The position numbers were made by a program, and so were the translations under genes. The notes beneath the pieces were generated by a model. That model had not been told where the DNA came from, searched no databases, and worked only from the letters and a program-made list of their open reading frames with translations. A stretch of DNA of 46,091 bases from Porogramme epimiltina (taxonomy: Eukaryota > Basidiomycota > Agaricomycetes > Polyporales > Polyporaceae): NCBI GenBank assembly GCA_900155495.1, contig FTLJ01000780.1:1-46091 (forward strand), read 5' to 3'. Positions 31,734 through 41,113 of this stretch are shown here, piece after piece. Position 1 is the first letter of the stretch. Each line of letters begins with the position of its first letter.

Positions 31734-33972
31734 ATGTGGGTCCTTAACACCGCTCGTGCCGAGCTCCACTGTTTTACCGACTGCGCTACCATCCCCGGAG
31801 GATACGCTATCCTCTCCCACACCTGGACTCAGGCTGCCGATGCTCATGAGAAGACGTTCCAGGACGTTCAGACGATAAGCGACCAATGCAAGATCACTGG
31901 AGAAAATCCACGCGACCACGTCGGCGAGAAGATACGCCGGTGCTGCGAGATCGCGGAGAGTGACGGCTACGACTGGGTCTGGATCGACTTGTGCTGCATC
32001 AATAAGGAAAGCTGCGCGGAGCTCTCAGAGGCGATCAACTCAATGTTCGACTGGTACGCCGCCGCCAAGGTCTGCTATGTCTATCTCGAGGACGTCCCCC
32101 ACACCGACGATCCATACGCTGAGGGGTCCAAGTTCCGGACGGCGCGATGGCACTCGCAGGGATGGACGCTGCAGGAGCTCCTCGCACCGGCGTCCGTCGT
32201 TTTCTTCTCGAAGGAGTGGGAGAGGTTGGGCACAAAGCACGACCTCCGCACTCCTCTGTCCGAATGTACAGGAATCAACGAGGAGTACCTCACCCGCGAG
32301 TTGGACTTTCGAGTCCACACGCCCATTGCCACGCGCATGTCCTGGGCGGCAGCTCGCAAGACGACGCGAGTGGAGGACGAGGCGTACTGCCTGCTCGGAT
32401 TACTCAACATTAACATGCCGACGCTGTACGGGGAGGGGGAGAACGCGTTTCAGCGGTTACAAATGGAATTGATGAGGCAGAGCACCGACACCACACTGTT
32501 TGCTTGGGGCGGCTGCCACGACCCCAGCGACGATGAGGGAAACCAGGCACCTCTTTCTCAACTCTACTACCAATACCACAATCCGGATAGCCCAAATATC
32601 TTTTTGTTTGCGCCCTCACTTAATTCTTTCGTCAGACGGTCGGATCTATATACCCCCTTGCAGCCCTCTAGTCCCGGAACTTGTCCAATGTCTTCGCAAA
32701 ACTCTCAGGTATTTGTGACACCTTTCTGCGTGCAACCTGTTCTCACCTTATATCCTCCACAACATTAAGGTCGGCCAAGCCCACACAGAGATCTCCACGT
32801 TCCAGTTAACCCCGAATGGCATGAAATGTCGCTTCCCAATCGCTGAGGTCGATGGAATCACCATTGCTATCCTCTCACCCAACGTGAACACTCAGCACAT
32901 CGGGCTCCTCCTGCACCCTGCTTTGAGCCAGGAGGTTGTAGACCCGTCACAGAAACTCTACTACGTCTCGTGGTCATTTAGTCGCCCCCAAACATCCCGG
33001 TACATATCGAAGAGGCTAGCCTACCTCGGCAGCGACCCCCGCAACCTGCACTTTCGCGGGAAGCCCATAGTGGCTGCATGGCATGACATTTACATCGTGG
33101 CCTACCCGCCCTCCATCACTGGACGTGCGACTATCCCTTATCTCTCGCGAGTTTCCCTTCCCGACATCACGCTAGCGTCTTTTCGCATCCCTCGGGCTCT
33201 GCTGCAGACTTTGGCTGCACTCGAGCTCTTTCCCCACACTAGCACGGTATTCAGAGACCCAGTATCCAAAGACGTCATACGGTTTATATGCCAGAACATC
33301 GCCTTGGCAGAGTTCATTTACATCCTCTTCGGTACATGCGGGAAGGCATCCACAGATTCGCACGTGTATCACTGGGCGTGGGCCGAGCACTTCCACCGAG
33401 CGACATGGAACCATCCCATTACGGAGCGCATGCACGACTGTGCGACGGACCACATCGAGGATTGGCCTGACGGCACGCGCGAGTTCGGAGACTCGGAGCG
33501 CACCATCCGTCTAGTATTCACGCCCGAGGCACATGCGCCGGGGCGGTTACTCGTGTTTGGCTTCGAGCTTGTCGGGAGCGTGTACGAGTGGATCCAGCGG
33601 AGGGCGAACATTTACCTCCGGCCCCGCGCGCGGCCGCAAGGGCTCGTCGACACTCTCGAGCCACCGGCTTCAAGTAGGGCGGCTCTTCTCCATCCTCCAC
33701 ATCTTTTACATGACTGACTACCCTCGCTAGCCAAAGCTGTTCCTGTCGCGTGGGCAGCGGGCGTAAATGATGACCACAATGAAGAGAATCGCGTATTAAC
33801 GGCGCACGAGGTCGCCCAAGATCGCAGAATCCAAAACCTTGAGGAACAGGTCCGCCGATTGTCGGATTTGCTCGAGAGCACTCTCCGGGGACTCAAGACG
33901 TCCGGGGCCCTCCTCGATCGATCTCTCCCTAACTCCTCTCCCGCACCGGCAATCTCTCCTGGGTCCACATAA
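31734..33972 (+). CDS. HET-domain protein HET-H with C-terminal coiled coil
   Basis: Exons 31734-32708, 32770-33673 and 33731-33972 give 706 residues. Introns are 61 bp (GTATTT...TTAAG) and 57 bp (GTAGGG...GCTAG, with a CTGACT branch-like site). The start is MWVL; an earlier Met at 31650 reads through the leader intron and is rejected. Motifs: YAILSHTW, WIDLCCINK, then SQGWTLQELLAP, where Gln replaces the Arg present in all ten paralogues, and TRVEDEAYCLLGLLNINMPTLYGEG. The linker before the second module is shorter than in others and lacks GPFG. The module has GMKCRFPIAEVDG, YHWAWAEH, HDCATDHIEDWP, and FGDSERTIRL. Exon 3 encodes a heptad-like segment (RIQNLEEQVRRLSDLLESTL, about 658-680), a probable short coiled coil for self-association, then a Ser/Pro end. 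Confidence 0.88.
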
Positions 33973-34390
33973 GCCCAACCTCCGGTCCCGCTCCTCGTTC
34001 AATAGGCTTGTTTCGAGGTGACGTTGGCAGGGGCTTCTAATCGCGACCGCGAGCCAGCGCCACGTTATCGACAGGAACCGTAACATTTGCTTCCTATCGG
34101 GAACTCGAAGGACGGGCGGATGTCGCGCGCTGCTATCTCCCAGTCTTCGCGCGAGCTCGCGCGCGGCGTGATCCTTGCTTGCGGCAGGGCGCCCGCGGTA
34201 GCGGTGATGGACCGAATCTTTGGAATTGGCTTGTATTCGGGCGGGCGGCGGCGTGTCGTTCCTGGTACGCAAACGGGGGGGAATATCGTCGGGTTTCGTG
34301 AAGGATTTCTTTTATCAGAGCATGCGAAGTACATGGCAGAATGATCCGTCGATAAGCGTAGGTTATACTCGTAGAGCATCAGCCCGGCGT
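33973..34390. other. Convergent gap HET-H / HET-I
   Basis: Open frames exist on both strands (for example 34087-34344 plus), but they overlap each other and show no domain. Nothing supportable beyond two 3' UTRs. Confidence 0.5.
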
Positions 34391-36449
34391 CTATGAGCTC
34401 AAGTCGAGATTGTGTAGAGTAGCTTCCAAGCCATCTGAGTGATCTGGCGCTGGTTCGGGGGCAGAGGAATGCACGGGAGCAGGAACGGACTCTGGAGCTT
34501 CGGGTAGCGTTTGAGGAGGGACCGCGGCAGGGCGAACGATGTCTGTACCGCGAGCTATGGCCGTGTAGAACGTGCCTGAAAGCTCGATGTGCACCTGGAG
34601 CGTCGTCGACGGCGAGTAAGGGCAAAGCCCGAAAGACAGCCAGATGGTGCGCTCCGCATCACCGAAGGCTTTCTCTGCGCCCGGCCACGTGTCCACGTGA
34701 TCAAGCGCGCACTCGTGCGAGCGGCGCCGCCACTCCTGCGCCGTCCAGTTTGTCCGCGTCGCCGGCTCTGCCCACGCCCAGTGCGGGCGGCGGCCATCGA
34801 GGAGGGACTTCGAGCAAAGCCCGAAGACGACGCGGACAGCTTCGCTCGCGACGGGGTTGTAGAAGTGCGCCCAGACGTGCCACGGGGAGTCCTTGGTGCC
34901 TTCGACAACCAATCCAGAGGTCGGCGTGAGGCCGACATCGATGAGGGTGCGAAGGATCCTGCGCGGGATGCGGAATGGTGTCGGCCACGCACGGTCGGGC
35001 CAGAACTGCAGGATGAGGTGGGTGGGATCGGGGCTGTCTTGAGATCGCGGCGCGGGGGATATGTATATGTCGCGCCAGCAGGGTTTTAGCGTCTTCCCGC
35101 GATATCGAAGGTTGTACAGATCACCGCCGAGGTACGCAAACCGGAAGAGGTGGAATGACTGCGTCTCTTCGCATAAGAAGGCGCGCGAAACGTAGTACAA
35201 CTTCCGGGTGGGGTCGTAGAGATCGTTGTCTCCGGCTGGATGAAGGAGTAGCCCAAGATGCTGATTGTTCGCCTCGCATAGGAGAACCGCGATCGTGATT
35301 CCATCGACCTCTGCAACAGGGAACCGGCACTTGATGCCGATACTAGAGACTTCGAACAGAGGGAGCTCGATGTGACCGAACGGCCCCTTTTCTCGGCGTT
35401 CCACGTCTTCTCCTTCGGCCTGAATACAATTCAGCAACGAATATATGATGATCGAGTTTGGTACGCACAGCGGCTGGCCATTGATGAGGTAGGTAAGGCT
35501 GCAGCATCTGAGAATCCTTCGAAAATCCGGGTGTGTAGTATATGACTGCTGGGTGACTGAAGAGCCGGGGCGATGGTGCGAGGAGAAACCGCTGGAACTG
35601 AGTCGCGTCGTGGAAACCCTCGATCATGCCCGATGAGGAGACGGGTTGGTGTGGTGATGATTCTGACTCCCAATCGTGGTGGTGACCCCACGCCAGAAGC
35701 GAGGCGTCGAACTGGTGCTTGACAAGCTCGTATTGAAGCCGTTGGAACGCACGTCGACCTTCCCCGTAGAGGGTGGGCATGTTGACATCGAATAGGCCCA
35801 GAAGACAGTACGCTTCGTCTTCGAGTCGACTTGTGGTGCGGTGCGCCGCCCAGTGCATGCGTTCGGCTATGGTCGCGTTGTTGTGGAAGGACAGTTTGCG
35901 CGTGATGAACTCGCCGCGGATCTTCGTGATCTCGGTGAGCAGCGTCACCAGTTCGAGTTTCGTGCCGAGACGATCCCAGTCGCACGATAGGAAGACGAGG
36001 AAGGTGGGCGCTAGGAATTCTTGTAGGGTCCATCCGCGCGTGTGCCAGCGTGCACGACGGAATGCGGATCCCTTCTCATGGATGTTGTCGTTGGAGGGAA
36101 CGTCCTCAAGGTAGACAAAGCAGACTTCGGCAAGAACATACCAGCTGAACATCGAGTTGATGGCCTCGGACAGTTCGGTGCTACTCGTCTTGTCGATGCA
36201 GCAACAGTCAATCCAAACCCATTGATGGCTGTACCGCTCCGCCTGGATGCAACAGTTGCGAATCTTGTCAGAGACACGGTCGCGCGGATTCTGGCCCGTC
36301 TTCTCGCATTGCGCACGGATGGTCTGGACGTCTTGGAACGACTGCTCTTCTCCCCTCCATGTGTGTGAAAGGATAGCATAGCCCTGGGGTACGCGGGAAG
36401 GATCCGAGAAGAAGTGAAGCTCAGCGCGAGCGGTATCGAGGAGCCACAT
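34391..36449 (-). CDS. HET-domain protein HET-I
   Basis: Exons 35469-36449 and 34391-35419 give 669 residues; the 49-bp intron is GTGCGT...ATTCAG, and retention would shift the frame. Motifs: YAILSHTW, WIDCCCIDK, RGWTLQEFLAP (Phe for Leu), SRLEDEAYCLLGLFDVNMPTLYGEG. The second module begins AEGEDVERREKGPFGHIELP, then GIKCRFPVAEVDG, YLGGDLYNLRYRGKTL, WRDIYI, PHWAWAEP, HECALDHVDTWP (the most divergent signature after HET-G) and FGDAERTIWLSF. The tail is Ala/Pro-rich and ends EATLHNLDLSS. It belongs to the A/I/J subgroup. A leader intron is less certain than in the paralogues: 36481-36524 (GTGTGT...TCTCAG), ending 31 bases before the ATG. Confidence 0.9.
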
Positions 36450-36524
36450 TCAGTTCAATGTCCCCGCTGAGGAACCTGGACTGAGATGAGCAGAATCAGA
36501 GCCACACAGAATGAGATCACACAC

Positions 36525-37296
36525 TTTGGCGGCCTACGAATCACAACAGCTCGAGGTTGGGGAGGCGGCGAGAGACCGTGCATCTCGAAAGACATGGCGC
36601 GTTTGCTAGCGTTTAAAACGACGAAGCATGAATGGATCACGAGCCTCGGTCAGATAGAACCTTGCTAACGAATGCAGGTGACAACGACGAGTGGGACTGT
36701 CGTGAGTCTGACACAGGGAGCAACAATACTCCAAATGAGAAGACAATGGACCCATAGCTGCACAGCAACTCACCAACGTCGTAAGGAACTCAACTACACT
36801 CCGTCCTCACTCGGAAGCGCGAGTATTTGACAATCTGTCCTGCAGGTACGACATCCACCTCCGTTTTTCGCCGCATGGGTTCTGCCGAGAGAGTGACATC
36901 GAGTCCGGTCTTGAGTGTCGAACTTTTTGTCGAACTTTTGGTTAAACTTGAGGTCTGGGAAAGCGAGGATCAACACCGGGCCGAAGAACGAGTTGAGGAA
37001 GAGAAGCGAGTAGTAGAGTAGTTGAGATGATGTTTGCACAGGCTTCATAAAGGTCAGGTCAACGAGCGAAGCCGAGCTCAGGGGAGGCAAGTGGAAGAGG
37101 GCGGAGGGTTGCGTCTCCGGCAAATCGACCGTGTCGGTCGTACTTGGGCGTTTAAATCTCTCTGGTGGACACTGGGCTTCGTGATGCCGAACTTCTACTC
37201 GCCGTCACACGAAATTCAGAGAGAAACTACTCGATAAACGCATAATACATAAACTGCCGTACAGACTACGAGAACCTCTATCGCCACAATGTAGTC
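36525..37296. other. Intergenic, HET-I promoter side
   Basis: A minus-strand frame at 36794-37123 includes a hydrophobic run (LLYYSLLFLNSFFGPVLILAF) after MKPVQTSSQ. It lacks homology I can name and could be a small membrane protein exon or chance. Otherwise nothing is seen. Confidence 0.35.
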
Positions 37297-39266
37297 TTAG
37301 GTCGAATCGACTAGCTCACGGTCTGCGGAAATTACCACACCTGCGTTACGCAACATCGCCTCGTACACCCGTCCCTCGAGCACCATACGCAGAACGAGCG
37401 TCGTGGCGGGAGAGTACTGGCATGGCTCAAACGAGAGCCTGACCTTCCTCTCCTCGTCGCCAAACTCCTTCGCAGATCCCGGCCACACGTCGATATGGTC
37501 GCAGGCGCAGTCGTGCACGTACGTCACCCACCCGACGAGCGACGATCCGCTCGCTGGCGTGCGTATCTGTCCCCACGCCCAATGTATCGGATTCCCGTCC
37601 GTCGAAGGAGATTCTTCACAAAGGCCGAGGACGATGTCGATGCGCTCGGAGAGCCGGAGACTCGCGAAAGCGACGTAAACTTGCCAGGAGGACGTAGCGG
37701 CCCAGGAGGAAGTGACGTCCCATTCTAACGTAGACTCTGGTTGGAGGCCCAGCGCAGACATGAGACCGACCGTACAGCGGGGGATGCGGAAGGCGACCGG
37801 CTGCGTGCGGTCAGGATAGAACTGGAGGACGCGGTGGGCGGGATCGGTGGTATGATGAGAGACGGGGGCGGCGGATATGTAGATGTCACGCCAGGTAGCT
37901 CGAAGAGGTTTCCCTCTGAAAGTGAGATTATAGAGATCGCTCCCCAAAGTGGTGATCCTGCAAATATTGAATATGCTGCCGGAACCAAAGCTCCACATGG
38001 CGCGATAGGATTCGATCCCGAGGTTACGAGGTCGAAGGCCATAAGTTTCTCCGGCCGGATGAAGGAGGAGTCCAATGTGGAGACCGGGGATATGGCATAG
38101 GAGGACGGCAATTGTGACACCATCCACTTCGGCCATCGGCAAACGACATTTCAGGCCGGAGGGGTCAATCTCGAAGGTAGGCAGCTCCACGCGTCCAAAT
38201 GGCCCCGTCTTCTTCCGCTCTTTATCAGTATCATCGATCTGAAACGCCTTACGTTAGTTCATATTCAGAGAATAGAGGCGTATTAAGGGCGTACGTGGTC
38301 TGGCCACTGATTGGCTAGGTATGGCTGCATAACGTGCTCTTTTGGCACTCCTGGGGTGTAGAATACCTTCGGGATACCAAAAGCCTCGGGCGATGGAGCC
38401 AAAGCATATGCACTTGAAGGGGTGACTGTGCGACTGAAGACGCGCTGCGTGTCTTCAGCAGGTCTTGCCGGAAGCGCGTCCAGCACCGGGGAGTACCATT
38501 CACCCCAGGCAAGGAGCGATGTGTCAAAGGACTGCCGGGTGAGCTCGTACTGAAGACGCTGGAAGGCACGCCGGCCCTCGCCGTACAGAATGGGCATGGT
38601 GATGTCAAACAGTCCGAAAAGGCAATAGGCTTCATCCTCTATGCGCGTCGTCGTCCGGCGAGAGGCCCAGTGCATGCGCTCCGCTATGGACGCTTCGGTG
38701 TGGAAAGACCGTTGGTGGCGTAGAAAAACATGGTGGATCCCGGTGACGTCTTCCAAGAGATTCTCGAGTGCGATCCTTGTGCCGATAGGGGTCCATTTGT
38801 TCGTCATGAAGAGCAGGTAGGCTGGCGCGAGGAGCTCTTGCAAAGTCCACCCTCGTGTGTGCCAGCGTGCGCGCCGAAAGGCAGACTGGGGTGCGGCGAA
38901 GTCATCGTTGGGCGGCACGTCCTCGAGAAACGCAAAGCAGATCTCAGCTTGCACGTACCAAGCGAACATGGAGTTGATCGCCTCTGAGAGCTCAGTGCTG
39001 CTGGTCTTGTCGATGCAACAGGAGTCGATCCAAACCCAGTGGTGTCCGTAGGCGCGGGCCGTGATGCAACAGTTGCGGATTTTGGCGGAAACGAGGTCGC
39101 GGGGATTTTCGCCGCTGGCGGCGCAACGGGTGCCGACAGTCTGAATGTCTTGAAAGGACTGTTCTTCGCCCATCCAAGTGTGGGAGAGAATCGCATACCC
39201 TCCGGGGATCTTGGAGGGGCCAGAGAAAAAGTGCAGCTCCGCCCGATCTGTGCTGAGAATCCACAT
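37297..39266 (-). CDS. HET-domain protein HET-J (shortest)
   Basis: Exons 38295-39266 and 37297-38238 give 637 residues, the shortest of the set; the 56-bp intron is GTACGC...TTTCAG with a stop three codons in. The start is MWIL. Motifs: YAILSHTW, WIDSCCIDK, RGWTLQELLAP, TRIEDEAYCLFGLFDITMPILYGEG. The module starts DDTDKERKKTGPFGRVELP and has GLKCRLPMAEVDG, LGSDLYNLTFRGKPL, WRDIYI, FRIPRCTVGLMSALGL, IHWAWGQ, HDCACDHIDVWP and FGDEERKVRLSF. It stops soon after the YEAMLRNAGV helix, so it has essentially no variable tail: a useful minimal reference for the two-module core. Leader intron 39285-39336 (GTGAGC...CCTAG). Head-to-tail with HET-I, its closest relative by linker. Confidence 0.9.
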
Positions 39267-39336
39267 GTCGATGCCAGACTACTACTAGGATCCGTGTGTC
39301 AAAGAACGCAAGACAATGCGATAAGGTAAAGCTCAC

Positions 39337-41113
39337 TCTGGTGGAGTCGCGCCTAAATTTCAGGGACTCAGTGTCCGCTAAGGCGTTGAAACGGGGTGAA
39401 CTACTTCAGAGGACAGCTCGTTCAAGATGCGTATGTAATGGGTTCGACGTAGTGGTCCAGTTCGACCTCTTGAGACGGGTGGAGTTTAATGGGGCACCGA
39501 AACGCCTAACAGTCACCACGAAACTGTATTTCTAAGTTATAGGTTCCGAGAGAAAGCTGGAATGAAGCGGCATACCTGGCCAGGCCCCGATAAGCGAGCT
39601 AGGTTCAACTTGAAGGTCTAGGGACATAGTGAATAGGGGTCCCTAGTTAGGCGTATATTTGGTCGATTCAGTCGTGGAGTGCGGGTCATGAACAACTATG
39701 GGGCAAACGGTGAGACAATTGAGGTTCTGTGGACGCCGACTCGGTGCAGAAGACAAGGTCGACGGCCAGAGGCGCTGACGCCCTGCTCCTCTTCTCTTCC
39801 CTCCTCCTACTCCTCCTCGGCATGAACTGCTTGCACGCTCCATTGTTGCCACCTCGTCCTTCCCGAGGTACTCGAAAAACCCGAAGACATTGCTTTCAAT
39901 CCAATGGGCCACAGCCGCATCAAAATGTACCAAAACACCCTGCTCCCGATGTCAGCCTCCAACGTTCCATCCTGCGTTCAGTCTCAACATGCGCAGTATC
40001 GCCTGCTCATCAAGCGCGAGTGAAATTAAAGGTGTAACGCAATAGGCGAGTATCTTCTTCTATGCCACCGTTTCGGGTAGAAGGGAGCAAGGTGGTGAGA
40101 GCGGGGGCGTTGGGAGGCTGCAGACGAAGACATCATAGAGATAGGCTGCCCGCATTACCACAACAGCCGATAGGTGCATATTGGATATGCCTACACCCCG
40201 CTTTAAGGTGTGCACCATGGGCGTACCGCACCCAGAGGGCGCCGGAGAGATGCTCTACCTTGAGTTCTCCAACTGTGACCAGTCGTGGTGTCCGACTGAC
40301 GTATATTTCTACCTCTGTAACAGTCATTGCTTTAGGAACCCTTCCCTCCTGTACCAACATCCGTGGCATTCACAACGCACGCGAGTTTTCTCCTTGGATA
40401 GTATGTTCCTATGTTCGTCTTCGAGCTCATTTTACAGGATTGTGTGGAGATGGCTGTTTAGGTTTTCATATTAACGATAGCCTGGCCGTAGCTGTACCTG
40501 TAACCGGTGCACCCCATTTCGGTGCGTCTTTTCTGATATCTGTGGCGCACCAACCTCATCTGACGCCGTTTCGAAGCCGGATTCGTGGCCATGACGCTGT
40601 GCGAGTGGGTACACGAGGGCGCAAGTTCTAGCTTTCCTCGGATGTCAGATGGCTCCTCGGGTGGGCGTAACATGAAGTGAGGGCTGTGACCTCGTGTCTT
40701 TGGCGAATCAGGCGTTGAGGTATTGCGTTGATAGGGGCGACTGGCCGCGATGGGCCTTGATATGTGGGCATGAGTCGGATACACGACTTCTCGCCTCGTT
40801 GCTGCCTCGCACATGGATTGCCCGCCGGTTCTCAGGGCTCCCATCCTGTGCGGCGGAAAGACTGTACGGCCCGCATTTCTTACGTTCTACCTGTATCCGT
40901 AGGCGCACATCGTTTATACAATAAATACGGTCCTCGAATCACCCACACCGTCGCTCCAACTATCGTCCAGCCTGCTGCATCTGCACTCTTATCGACACCT
41001 TTGCCGTCTCCCTTCCCACACGCTGGTCCCTGGCCGCACTCTCGATAGCCGTAAGTGGCCACATGATTCGAGATAGACCAATATCACTAACGCCATCCTC
41101 AACAGCTTCTACA
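39337..41113. other. Long intergenic stretch between HET-J and HET-K
   Basis: About 1.7 kb between divergent HET genes. Frames of note, none with a recognised domain, are minus 39643-39933 (HFDAAVAHWIESNVFGFFEYL), minus 40133-40369 and plus 40181-40474. They may be exons of an unknown gene or a decayed one. HET-K has a leader intron at 41051-41105 (GTAAGT...CAACAG), ending eight bases before its ATG. Confidence 0.4.
40914..40927 (+). promoter_or_regulatory. Possible TATA-like element of HET-K
   Basis: TTATACAATAAATA lies about 125 bp upstream of the HET-K leader-intron donor. It is plausible as a core promoter by composition and position only. Confidence 0.28.
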
